A DNA stretch of 64,000 nucleotides from positions 931,941-995,940 of the forward strand of contig NZ_RQJO01000007.1 of NCBI RefSeq assembly GCF_003858635.1, in the 5' to 3' direction. Shown one piece after another: positions 36,974-45,736 of the stretch. A program made the position numbers and the translations under genes. The first letter of the stretch is position 1, and each line of letters opens with the position of its first letter. The notes under the pieces are model-generated. The model saw only the letters and a program-made list of their open reading frames with translations. It made no database searches and was not told the origin of the DNA. The DNA is from Larkinella rosea. GTDB lineage: Bacteria; Bacteroidota; Bacteroidia; Cytophagales; Spirosomataceae.

Positions 36974-37675
36974 ATGAATGAACTGGATGTGATCGACCGT
37001 TACTTCGCGGGGCAATTATCCCCAATGGAAAGAAAGCGTTTTGAAGCCTCACTGAACAATATCGATCGGGTCAGGCCGATCGCCTTTTACCTGCTGGCCC
37101 GTCAGGTTGCCCGTCAGGAAGCCAATCGCCGGAAAAAACCGCTGCCGGTTTACCGCCCGATCTTTCCGATTATTTCCATGGCTGCCAGTCTGCTATTCTT
37201 CCTTGGATTTGGCTGGGCAATCTGGATTTGGCAAACGCCCGTTTCAGCGGCCGAACTGGCTGACCAGTATCTTACCGATCATTTCCATCAATTTCCAGTC
37301 ACCCTGGATGGTACATCCGACAGTCTGAAAACCGCTTGCCGGTATTACAATCAGGGAAACTGGCAGGCCGCCGAAGCGGTTTTTGAAAGCCTCCTTCAAC
37401 GGCATCCCAATCAGCCGGATGCATTAAAATTTGGCGGCATTGTTTCCCTCCAACTCCGGAAATACGACCAAGCCATCCACCGCTTTCACCGATTGGGTCA
37501 GCAAACCGATCTATACGCGAATCCCGGTATTTTTCTGGAAGCAATTGCCCATTTGAAGCGGGGACAACCGATGGATAAAAACCGGGCTAAACACTTGTTA
37601 CACACGGTTATTCAAGGCAATCTGGAAGAGAAGAATGAAGCCGGGCAACTGGTTGGGCGGTTAGGAGACCATTAA
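36974..37675 (+). CDS. Membrane TPR protein, putative anti-sigma factor (copy 2)
   Basis: 233-residue paralogue of the preceding gene. Same plan: N-terminal domain (MNELDVIDRYFAGQLSPMER), TM helix (IISMAASLLFFLGFGWAIWI) near 64-84, and TPR-like C-terminal half (CRYYNQGNWQAAEAVFESLL; GGIVSLQLRKYDQAIHRFHR). About 200 bp of non-coding sequence separates it from copy 1. ATG at 36974 is chosen because the open frame before it (from 36959) adds only a weak extension. The last 100 bases are repeated in degraded form at 38720. It may bind the same sigma factor or a partner protease. Confidence 0.7.
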   Translation: MNELDVIDRYFAGQLSPMERKRFEASLNNIDRVRPIAFYLLARQVARQEANRRKKPLPVYRPIFPIISMAASLLFFLGFGWAIWIWQTPVSAAELADQYLTDHFHQFPVTLDGTSDSLKTACRYYNQGNWQAAEAVFESLLQRHPNQPDALKFGGIVSLQLRKYDQAIHRFHRLGQQTDLYANPGIFLEAIAHLKRGQPMDKNRAKHLLHTVIQGNLEEKNEAGQLVGRLGDH

Positions 37676-37816
37676 TTTCGGTCAACTTCAAAGGATGCAG
37701 TGAAAAATTCATTTCCTCACACTGAACTACAATAGTTCTAAAAAGCTGAAAGTACCGGCTGCTATAAATCACAAACAGCTACATTTATCGGCTTAATACC
37801 GACTCCTTAATAACAT

Positions 37817-38083
37817 TTAGAATTTGGTAGTTAACCGCTTTAATTTCGGTTTATTACCGGATTCTTTTTGTGCAGCAGGCAAACCGGCTTTTCTGGAGAC
37901 GCCCCCACTGGGTCGTGTTCCATCCGCTAATTCACGTCCATCGACTGATTTGACAGTGTCAATCGGCGCTTCGTTAAGATCACTTACAGTAATTTTATCT
38001 TTTGCAGCAGGAATAGACTCCGGCGCACATGAAAGCAAACCGCAGCCGAATAGCCCAAGGAAAACAAAACCGGTTCTTAAAAT
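37817..38083 (-). CDS. Small lipoprotein with TRPSGGV motif (start uncertain)
   Basis: About 88 residues if translation starts at the ATT at 38083; the next in-frame initiator is TTG at 38038. The longer form reads as a lipoprotein signal, LRTGFVFLGLFGCGLLSC, followed by APES. A TAA precedes the ATT directly, so no ATG is available, which means a non-standard start or a damaged 5' end. The mature part holds DGRELADGTRPSGGVSRKAG. The adjacent subtilase has a similar GKEMASNTRPSGGVEGN. It is basic at the C-terminus (KPKLKRLTTKF). Function is unknown; possibly a substrate or inhibitor of the neighbouring protease. Confidence 0.5.
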   Translation of the reverse strand: MLRTGFVFLGLFGCGLLSCAPESIPAAKDKITVSDLNEAPIDTVKSVDGRELADGTRPSGGVSRKAGLPAAQKESGNKPKLKRLTTKF

Positions 38084-38840
38084 TTAATTAATAGAAAAAT
38101 TCTTTATATGATTAGAGGTTAAATTATTTAATTAATATGGCTTCTATGCGTTGCCCCTTTTTGAGTTATCCATTGAAAAAAAGCCCTTATTCTGTTCCTT
38201 TTATGTATAAAAATAAATGAGGTTCAGTGGTAATTTTTTGTTCTGCGTTATCCTTCTATTTCCACACTCAGGCAGTTCTCCTAATCTAAATAAAGGGTTA
38301 AAACAATGAATCCTATTTGCCTAATCCAATCGCGACAGGTGAATTGTCGAAGTAAAAGCAACGGTTTTTCTTAATTGCGTGAGTAATCAAGCCTGGATAA
38401 CGGATTGCCGTATCATTTATACCCATAATTTACATTAAATAGCCGGGGCAGTTTAGTCCACTAATTTGGAAGTTATGCAGGAAAGTGCAGGAACTTCATC
38501 CTCATAAAAGGAAGACTGATTGATTTATAATATATCATAATGGGCTTATCTACAGTCATATAATTGCCACACCATCTAAAAATCCATTAAAATATTTCAT
38601 TAATCGTTTCCCTTTAGATGGTAGAATCCGACTAACACATGGCGTGTTTCCATCATTCGTTTAGATAATTTGACTAACCCGTATCATTTTGGGTAATGCT
38701 GCCTGTCCGGACTGGAGATAACCGATGGATAAAAACCGGGCTAAAAACTTGTTGTGCACTGTAATTCAAGGCAATTTGTAGAGAAATGAAGGACCGGAAG
38801 GATTGATAAACGGATTAATTACGATCTAAAACTTATCTCC
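38084..38840. other. AT-rich gap with one gene remnant
   Basis: About 750 bp with base composition clearly more AT-rich than the neighbours and no intact gene. It contains the copy-3 remnant (38720-38813). The rest shows no recognisable similarity by eye. It should include the subtilase promoter. The composition suggests decay or an insertion scar. Confidence 0.55.
38720..38813 (+). pseudogene. Remnant of a third TPR/anti-sigma-like gene (3' end only)
   Basis: The stretch 38720-38745 is identical over 26 bases to 37566-37591 inside the copy-2 TPR gene. Similarity continues with scattered differences to about 38813 (for example ATTCAAGGCAATTTGTAG against ATTCAAGGCAATCTGGAA). The change introduces a stop. 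Only the last part of the gene is left, 28 bp before the subtilase start. This implies a former tandem array of at least three copies. Confidence 0.75.
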
Positions 38841-40352
38841 ATGCGTGTTTTTAAAACTGTGGTGCTTTCCTGCCTGACAGCCGCTGCGTTGCAGTCCTGC
38901 CAGTGGCTTTATCCGTTTATCAGAATATCGCCAAAGGAAACTACCTATAATCCTGACCAGAACATTATTCTGTTTGCTCCAAGCATACAAGGACAGGATA
39001 CAATTTCAATGCCGGTTGCGCTCCAGCTTTCGATGGTTGCCAAAGTAAATCAAACTTTGCGTGATGCTGGAAAAGATACCATTTCAATTCGTTCCTGGTG
39101 TCCGTGCGATAGTTCACTTGTCTTACTGGAAGGCTCTAATCTGGATCAGTTAAACATCAGCGGAAAAGAAATGGCCTCCAATACGCGACCCAGCGGTGGT
39201 GTGGAAGGAAATCCGCCCAATGGAGAAATATCATTTAAAGGTGGATCAAATACCTTGAGATGGGATCAGGTCATTGAAGGTGGTTCGCGAAACTATGTTC
39301 TCACCTTACCTTTTGCTGAAAAAGACAGTGTAATGCTGAAAAGCTTACCGACGATCAGTGCACCTGCCACAGCCACACCGCAGCCATTCATCATTGCCAT
39401 TACCGATACCGGAATTAAACCCGAACTTTATCCGGCTGTCAACAACTGGACCTGGGTAAATCCGGAAGAACTTACCGCACCCAATCAGGATAAAAACGGC
39501 CTGATTGCCGACAGAAATGGGTGGAATTTTGTCAATAACAGCAACGTATTAGCCGATAGCAATGGGCATGGAACGTTAGTCAATTCCCTGATTCATGAAC
39601 AATTAATCGGCAATTCATGGGCTAATCTGCACGTGCGGTACCTGTATCTCAAAACGTTTAATGCGGACGGAAAAGGTACTCTTTTCAACAATCTTTGTGC
39701 AATGTCCTATGCCCGTCAAAAAAAGGCTAAAATTATCAACGCAAGCTGGGGATATTATAACCCGACGGAAAGTAAACTGCTGAGTTATTTCCTGCGGGAA
39801 TTGGGAAACAACAACATTGTCGTGGTGACAGCCGCCGGAAATGCATCCGCCAAGTTGGAGAATTCCTGGTTCGGAATGGTTCCCGCATCTTATTTTCGAA
39901 ATCTGGAATCTAACCCATTCTGGCCAGCTAATTTTAGCAAGTCGCACCAAAATGTATTGACAATCACCACCATTCATCCCACGCAATCCGCCGGACATAC
40001 GGGGCATTCCAGAGATAGCTACGATGCTTATGAAACGTGTGAAGGACAAAACTATTCCAATCATTTCGTCAACTTGGGCGTTTTCAACTTTAACCTGCAA
40101 AATGCTCCTTTTTGCAGTGTGTGGGATTTTACAAAAGACTCACCATTGTATGTATCAGGAACGTCATTTGCGGCCCCGGTTGTAACGGGAAAACTGGTTG
40201 CCAAACTCGGCCCAACCTGGGTCAGCAGTGAGCGCAGTGTGCTTTTAAAAACTCTGGATAAACTTCCTGCCCCATCTCCCGGTCAACCCATTCTGAGGAA
40301 GCACTCCACCCTGAAAAATCAAACGAATAACGGCGCGTATATTCTACGGTAG
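38841..40352 (+). CDS. S8 family serine protease (subtilase), lipoprotein
   Basis: 503 residues. The signal peptide ends in a lipobox with C20 (MRVFKTVVLSCLTAAALQSC). Residues about 30-180 form a pro- or accessory region containing TRPSGGV at 115-121. The catalytic domain has an intact triad: D189 (ITDTGIKPE), H243 (SNGHGTLV) and S442 (VSGTSFAAPVV), with oxyanion N334 (TAAGNAS). It is predicted to be anchored in the envelope facing the periplasm or surface. The next gene, a TPR-CHAT protein, is 19 bp downstream, so the two proteases are almost certainly co-transcribed. No autoinhibitory I9 domain is recognised. Confidence 0.92.
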   Translation: MRVFKTVVLSCLTAAALQSCQWLYPFIRISPKETTYNPDQNIILFAPSIQGQDTISMPVALQLSMVAKVNQTLRDAGKDTISIRSWCPCDSSLVLLEGSNLDQLNISGKEMASNTRPSGGVEGNPPNGEISFKGGSNTLRWDQVIEGGSRNYVLTLPFAEKDSVMLKSLPTISAPATATPQPFIIAITDTGIKPELYPAVNNWTWVNPEELTAPNQDKNGLIADRNGWNFVNNSNVLADSNGHGTLVNSLIHEQLIGNSWANLHVRYLYLKTFNADGKGTLFNNLCAMSYARQKKAKIINASWGYYNPTESKLLSYFLRELGNNNIVVVTAAGNASAKLENSWFGMVPASYFRNLESNPFWPANFSKSHQNVLTITTIHPTQSAGHTGHSRDSYDAYETCEGQNYSNHFVNLGVFNFNLQNAPFCSVWDFTKDSPLYVSGTSFAAPVVTGKLVAKLGPTWVSSERSVLLKTLDKLPAPSPGQPILRKHSTLKNQTNNGAYILR

Positions 40353-40371
40353 AATCTGAAAACCGAGTACA

Positions 40372-43197
40372 ATGCAAAAAACCAACGTTCTTTCAATCAC
40401 TCCGCCCATCCGATTCTGCCCGTTCCCAGGTTGGATCAGGTGGCTACGGCTGAGGCCAGTAATTGGATTTTTGCTGCTCTTCGGAAGTAGATTTCAGGCT
40501 TTTGGGCAATGTCCGGGGCCGAAAAGTATCGGCGAACGTTATGATAGTTTGATGACGTTAGCCAAAGACCAACAGGAAAGCGGTTTTCAGGAACTCCGTA
40601 CGGTTTGCGAGCGCTGCGGACAAAATCGGGATTCAACTTTCGCTAAAATCCTGCACCGCCTGGGTGCGCTGGCTTATTATCACAAGGAATATGATACTGC
40701 CATTCAATGGACCCGCCGGGCGATTTCCGTCAATTCCCAAAAACGACCGGATACAAGCCCATCCTTTTTAACTAAAAGTTATTTTAATCTGGGTAAAATT
40801 TATCTGGACCAGCAAGATTACCACTCAGCGCGACTCCTCTTGCAATTGTTCGTTGAAAAAGGCAGGCAGTACCCCGAACGTTATGAGCAAGTCGCAATGG
40901 CATATTGGCATTTGGCGAATCTGTTTTTTAAGGAATCTGACTACCAAAAAAGCATCCGTCAGGCCGAATTAGGCGCTTCGTTTGCCGAACGAATCGGCCA
41001 CATCGAATTCATGGCCGCCAATCTCACCGAAAAAGCAAACTGCCTGAAAGAAATGGGGGATTATGAGCAGTCCCTGACGATTATTCGTCGGGTCACTCTC
41101 CTATTTGGCAATTCACCCAAACCATCGGTCGAGTTAGCCAACACCTATGCATATTTGGCTAGTGTCCTCGTCCGATTACACCGTTTTGACGAAGCCTTTA
41201 CCGCTTATGACAAAGCCTACCAGGTCCATAAGAGTCTACAAAACTCAAATGGGTTATCGGAAGTTACGGCCAACATCGGATTTGTGTACGATAATTACCT
41301 GCACCAGTACGACAAGGCTTTGGTTCAATACCAGAAAGCTTTGGCAACGATTGGGGACGATAAATACGGTCGGGTGCGGATTCTGGGCAATATTGGCGAG
41401 GTGTACTCACGGAAAAAGCAATTCCGTTCGGCGCTGAATTACTTCCAGATCGCGCTCGACAGCCTGCATTTTGATGACCGGCAAAAACCGCTGGCCCAAA
41501 CCGAAGCCATCCAACTGACACCGTATAAAGAATATTTGCTGTCGATCATTCAGGATAAGGCATATACCTGGCTGGATTGGGCAAAAAGTAAACCGGATCG
41601 ACAACTACAGTTCGGTCAGCTTGCCCTGAAAAGTTTCCTGACGGCCGATCAGATCATCGATGTGATGCGGTTTGAGCAGGTTGGTCAGCAATCGAAGTTG
41701 TACTGGCGGGAAACAACGCACAGCCTTTACGAACGCGCCATTGAAACTGCTTTCCTGCTGAAAAATGACGAGCAGGCGTTTCATTTTTTCGAAAAAAGCC
41801 GGGCGGTTTTGCTTAACGACAAGCTCAACGAACTGGGCGCCCGGCAACATTTGCCCATCCGGCTGGCTCAACTGGAGCAGGCATTTCACCGGCGGATCAA
41901 TTCCTTACAAAACGAGCTGGCTGAGTTAAAACCCGGTCGGCGAGCGTATGATTCCACACGAACGGCTTTGCTGACTGAACAGGAAAAACTGGATTCGTTT
42001 CTCAAGAAACTGGAACAGGAAAATCCAGCGTATTACCGCTACAAATTCGATAATTCCGTTCCGTCGCTGGCTCACCTTCAAAATTGGCTGAAAGACCGGC
42101 AATCGACCCTGGTTTCGTATTTCGTCGGCGACAGCGCGCTGTACATTCTTTCCGTCGAACCCGCTGCAACTCAACTAGTGAAACAGTCCGTTTTTGCCTA
42201 CCAAAAAGCCGTGCAGGAATTTGTGCCGCTGTGTACAACGAGCCAGCAAAACCGCCACTTTGGTCGATACCTAAGCGTGAGTAATGTGATTTACAATCAG
42301 TTACTTAAACCGTTATCGCTTTCTACCGAGCGCGTGATTGTATCACCGGATTATCATTTCATTCCGTTTGAAACGCTCAGTCGAACAGCCAGTCAACCCG
42401 ATTTTCTGATCAATTACCATGCTTTTAGTTACGGCTATTCGGCGACGGTGTTGTTGAAAGAAACTGCAGCTTCGACCTCGGGCAGTTCGGCGTTTCTGGG
42501 CATGGCGCCGGTCCATTTCAACCCGCAACTTCAGCAGGCAAGCCTGTTGGGCTCGGGTCTGGTAGTAACCAAAATTGGCAAGTTGTTCAGCAATCCAACC
42601 GTTTTGACCGATCGGGCCGCAACCCGCCGGGCTTTTCAGAACATGGCTCCCGATCACCGGATTGTGCAGTTATTTACCCACGCCGAAGCCGATAGCGTTG
42701 GCCGTGAACCCCGGCTCTATTTTGCCGATTCAACCCTGCAACTTTCGGATTTGAATGCTGATTCGCCCTACCAAACCCAGTTGATCGTCCTTTCGGCCTG
42801 TAAAACCAGCCTTGGGGTCAATCAGCAGGGCGAAGGGGTTTTCAGTCTGGCGCGGGGCTTTGCGACCCTGGGAATTCCCAGTGTGCTGACGACGCTCTGG
42901 AGCGTAGAGGATCAGGCAACCTATGGGCTGACCGAACGATTTTATAAACACCTGAGTAAGGGAATTGCCTTAGATCTGGCTCTCCGGCAAGCCAAGCTTG
43001 ACTGGCTCAAAACGGCATCCCGCGCCGACCAGCTCCCCTATCGCTGGGCCGGAATGATTCTGGTGGGCAACGCCGACCCCATTTCTTCCCCAACGCGAAT
43101 GGGCTGGTGGCTGGGGAGCGGTTTAGTGGTTATTCTGGCCATTATCGGCGGAAGGCAACTGCGCCGACGGAGTAAGTCACCGAAAGCGGTTTATTGA
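40372..43197 (+). CDS. Exported TPR-CHAT domain protein (caspase-like peptidase)
   Basis: 941 residues. An N-terminal hydrophobic signal (PVIGFLLLFGSRFQAFGQ) is at about 30-46. Tandem TPRs (about 85-400) include YDTAIQWTRRAISVN and YDKALVQYQKALATI. A coiled-coil-prone stretch is near 480-560. The C-terminal CHAT domain (about 640-915) has H770 (LFTHAEAD) and C810 (VLSACKTSLG), the expected His-Cys dyad, and 'GVFSLARGFATLGIPSVLTT'. The end is one TM helix (MGWWLGSGLVVILAIIGG) and a basic tail. This predicts a periplasmic CHAT peptidase anchored at its C-terminus, unlike the mostly cytoplasmic CHAT effectors. It overlaps the convergent GH16 gene by 7 bp. Confidence 0.9.
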   Translation: MQKTNVLSITPPIRFCPFPGWIRWLRLRPVIGFLLLFGSRFQAFGQCPGPKSIGERYDSLMTLAKDQQESGFQELRTVCERCGQNRDSTFAKILHRLGALAYYHKEYDTAIQWTRRAISVNSQKRPDTSPSFLTKSYFNLGKIYLDQQDYHSARLLLQLFVEKGRQYPERYEQVAMAYWHLANLFFKESDYQKSIRQAELGASFAERIGHIEFMAANLTEKANCLKEMGDYEQSLTIIRRVTLLFGNSPKPSVELANTYAYLASVLVRLHRFDEAFTAYDKAYQVHKSLQNSNGLSEVTANIGFVYDNYLHQYDKALVQYQKALATIGDDKYGRVRILGNIGEVYSRKKQFRSALNYFQIALDSLHFDDRQKPLAQTEAIQLTPYKEYLLSIIQDKAYTWLDWAKSKPDRQLQFGQLALKSFLTADQIIDVMRFEQVGQQSKLYWRETTHSLYERAIETAFLLKNDEQAFHFFEKSRAVLLNDKLNELGARQHLPIRLAQLEQAFHRRINSLQNELAELKPGRRAYDSTRTALLTEQEKLDSFLKKLEQENPAYYRYKFDNSVPSLAHLQNWLKDRQSTLVSYFVGDSALYILSVEPAATQLVKQSVFAYQKAVQEFVPLCTTSQQNRHFGRYLSVSNVIYNQLLKPLSLSTERVIVSPDYHFIPFETLSRTASQPDFLINYHAFSYGYSATVLLKETAASTSGSSAFLGMAPVHFNPQLQQASLLGSGLVVTKIGKLFSNPTVLTDRAATRRAFQNMAPDHRIVQLFTHAEADSVGREPRLYFADSTLQLSDLNADSPYQTQLIVLSACKTSLGVNQQGEGVFSLARGFATLGIPSVLTTLWSVEDQATYGLTERFYKHLSKGIALDLALRQAKLDWLKTASRADQLPYRWAGMILVGNADPISSPTRMGWWLGSGLVVILAIIGGRQLRRRSKSPKAVY

Positions 43198-43994
43198 AAA
43201 ACCCGAACGTAATCCACGTCCATGTGCTGCGGCCAGATCGATTCGTCCACCCCTTTCTGGCCTCCCCAATTTCCGCCAACAGCCAGATTGATAATCAGGT
43301 AAAACGGCTGGTCAAGCGGCCATTGTTCGTAACTGCTGCCGGTTTCTTTTTTGGAAATGGAATAGTAAACCGCATTGTCGATCAGAAAATCAATCTTGTC
43401 GGTCGTCCAGTCGATGGAATACACGTGAAAATCCTGCGTGACGCCGGGAACCACTTTAAAACCGCCTTTCTGGGTGTGTTTAACGTGGTTATACGCTTCG
43501 GTGTGAATCGTTCCGTGAATCTGATTTTCGTTGAAACCGACGTGTTCCATGATGTCGATTTCGCCATCGAGCGGCCATTTCAGGGGTGTTTTGGCACTAA
43601 GCATCCAGATCGCCGGCCAGGTCCCGCGCCCTTTTGGCAACTTCGCCCGCACATCGATCCGGCCGTATTTCCATTCGGCAAGGCCTTTGGTGATTAGCTT
43701 CGCGGACGTATAATCGCGGTTTTCATGCTTTTCTTTCCGCGCTTCGATGATCAGAAAACCGTTCTCAACGCGGGCATTTTCTGGTCGAGATGCGCGATAA
43801 TATTGCAGTTCGTTATTCCCAAAACCGCTGCCGCCAACGTCATATTTCCACTTGCTGGCGTCGGGAAGCCCGGCTTTGTCAAATTCGTCGGACCAGACCA
43901 GTTTGCGCTCGGTACTTGTTTTTTCCGGTTGAGGACCGTCAATTTTACAGGCGATTAAAACGCCGAGCGTGACCATAGAAAGAAGGATGCGCAT
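43191..43994 (-). CDS. Glycoside hydrolase family 16 lipoprotein (endo-beta-glucanase/laminarinase type)
   Basis: 267-residue secreted enzyme that probably cleaves beta-1,3(-1,4)-glucans. Signal peptide and lipobox: MRILLSMVTLGVLIAC (C16). The GH16 catalytic motif ExDxxE is GEIDIMEH, with E145 the expected nucleophile, D147, and E150 the acid/base. Preceding landmarks are LVWSDEFDKAGLPDASKWKY and GRGTWPAIWML. No carbohydrate-binding module is present. It lies 33 bp downstream of the esterase gene on the same strand and could share its transcript. Confidence 0.92.
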   Translation of the reverse strand: MRILLSMVTLGVLIACKIDGPQPEKTSTERKLVWSDEFDKAGLPDASKWKYDVGGSGFGNNELQYYRASRPENARVENGFLIIEARKEKHENRDYTSAKLITKGLAEWKYGRIDVRAKLPKGRGTWPAIWMLSAKTPLKWPLDGEIDIMEHVGFNENQIHGTIHTEAYNHVKHTQKGGFKVVPGVTQDFHVYSIDWTTDKIDFLIDNAVYYSISKKETGSSYEQWPLDQPFYLIINLAVGGNWGGQKGVDESIWPQHMDVDYVRVFQ

Positions 43995-44027
43995 AAACCA
44001 GGCAGAAATAATAAATGGAACGATTCG

Positions 44028-44864
44028 TTACTTTTGTTTTCCAAACGCCCAAACCAGAAATTGCGGCATGACCGCACTCCAGGTTTCGGGATTGTGAAAA
44101 CCGCCTTTTACTTCAACGTACTGCACTTCATTTCCCCACCGAAACCCTTTCCGTTCGATTTCGGCAATCAGGTCGAGGGTATCGTCGATGGAATCAATAA
44201 CGCCGTCGTGATCTCGATCGTCGGTTTCATCCAGCGTTCCGGTTTGAAACCAGAAACGTGCGCCTTGCGGCCGTTTTGTCTGGCGAACCCGCGCGTGCAT
44301 AATCCGGTCGGTATCATCGGAATAACCCTCATTCAATCCACGCTGTCGCCACCAGAACGAGCCGGAAAAAACCCCGGCTTTCCCAAACAACTCCGGGTGG
44401 TTCCAGACTAGATCGAAAGCCGACAATCCGCCCAGCGAAAAACCGGCAAAAACCGCCTGAGCCGGATCGTTGGTTATTCGGTAGTGCTTTTGCACGTAAG
44501 GTAATAATTCATGAATCACAAAATGGGTATATGCTCCGGCTTTCGAACCCCGGTTGAGGTAGTCGGCCTGCGCGGCAACGCCATATTCCTGAATCCGATC
44601 ACCGCAATGAATGGCCACCAGTACAAACGGCTGGATCGTTTTCTGCTGGTAAACCGCCTGTAGAACATGAGTCATCCGGAGTCGTTCCAGATCCTGTCCA
44701 TCATTCAGGTACAAAACTGGAAACCGCTCCGTAGACGCATCGTATTCTTTCGGAAAAATTAGATCCAGTCGAACGGAACGGTTCAGATAAACCGAAACCA
44801 AATGGGTGTCGGTTCGGCACCATACACCACCGGCATCAGACGAAGAAGCAACAAAAACACTCAT
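44028..44864 (-). CDS. Alpha/beta-hydrolase, esterase D/enterochelin esterase-like
   Basis: 278 residues from ATG at 44864 (MSVFVASSSDAGG). An in-frame ATG at 44918 adds 18 basic residues that look unlike an export signal. The nucleophile elbow is GFSLGG near residue 134; the catalytic His is likely in VKGGFHNPETWS near the C-terminus. The sequence 'RFPVLYLNDGQDLERL' is typical of the putative-esterase family (Fes/EstD-like). 'DDRDHDGVIDSIDDT' is an EF-hand-like Asp-rich insertion. It is followed by the GH16 gene and divergent from a second esterase at 45021, close to the amidoligase genes. Confidence 0.85.
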   Translation of the reverse strand: MSVFVASSSDAGGVWCRTDTHLVSVYLNRSVRLDLIFPKEYDASTERFPVLYLNDGQDLERLRMTHVLQAVYQQKTIQPFVLVAIHCGDRIQEYGVAAQADYLNRGSKAGAYTHFVIHELLPYVQKHYRITNDPAQAVFAGFSLGGLSAFDLVWNHPELFGKAGVFSGSFWWRQRGLNEGYSDDTDRIMHARVRQTKRPQGARFWFQTGTLDETDDRDHDGVIDSIDDTLDLIAEIERKGFRWGNEVQYVEVKGGFHNPETWSAVMPQFLVWAFGKQK

Positions 44865-45020
44865 TTGTAAACAGTTACGAACAACTCCCCTCCGCATTCT
44901 GAAACGGACCCGAGCCAAATATTAGTTGGAAATTGTCCCGAAATTACGTACAGTTTTCTTGGAAATTCGTAAAAAGGATTATCTTTCCTCCGGAATCATC
45001 AACAAAAAACACCGACTATT

Positions 45021-45725
45021 TTGCAGGAAGACTACAGGAAATGGTATTCGCACCACCTCGGGCGCGATATAGAAATGTTGGTTTACGGCGACTGGGGTTA
45101 CCCGGTTTTGCTGTTCCCGACCACGATGGGAAGGTACTACGAAGCCAAAGATTTTAAACTGATTGAATCCGCCCAGTGGTTTATTGACAATCGGAAAGTC
45201 AAGATTTATTGCATCGACAGCATCGATCGCGACAGCTGGTACGCCAAACACCTGCACCCGGCCACGCGCATCCAAAACCACCTGTGGTACGACCGAATGG
45301 TCAACGAGGAACTAGTTCCGTGGATTCAGCAGGAATGTAATGTTGGAAAAATTGCGGTCGGGGGTTGCAGTTTTGGCGGTTTTCAGGCGTTGAATTTCGC
45401 CTTCCGGCATCCCGACAAGGTCGCGCACCTGTGGTCGATGGGGGCCAAGTTTGACATCAGGTCGTTTATGAACGGGTATTATGACGACAATGTCTATTTC
45501 AACAATCCGCCCGATTACATTCCCAATGCGCACAACGATCAGTTCTACCAGATGAACATTGTGCTGGGCACATCGGAACACGACTTCTGTAAACCGGATA
45601 ATTACGCCATGTCGGATATTTTTAGTCGGAAAGGCATTCACCACTGGCTCGATGTCCGGCCCTGGGGCTCGCATGACTGGCCCGTCTGGCGCGAAATGTT
45701 CCCGCATTATTTGTCGCGGATTTAA
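45021..45725 (+). CDS. Putative esterase of the amidoligase neighbourhood
   Basis: 234-residue cytoplasmic alpha/beta-hydrolase without signal peptide. The nucleophile elbow is GGCSFGGFQALN near residue 115. Candidate Asp and His lie in TSEHDFCKPDN and PWGSHDWPVWREMFP. The only plausible start is a TTG at 45021 (MQEDYRKWYSHHLGRDIEMLV). The first residues match the usual N-terminus of this family. It heads a plus-strand run toward DinB, ATP-grasp, GCS2, amidotransferase and the second ATP-grasp. A role in hydrolysing or releasing the amide-linked product is inference. Confidence 0.82.
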   Translation: MQEDYRKWYSHHLGRDIEMLVYGDWGYPVLLFPTTMGRYYEAKDFKLIESAQWFIDNRKVKIYCIDSIDRDSWYAKHLHPATRIQNHLWYDRMVNEELVPWIQQECNVGKIAVGGCSFGGFQALNFAFRHPDKVAHLWSMGAKFDIRSFMNGYYDDNVYFNNPPDYIPNAHNDQFYQMNIVLGTSEHDFCKPDNYAMSDIFSRKGIHHWLDVRPWGSHDWPVWREMFPHYLSRI

Positions 45726-45736
45726 TTAACGGGTTT

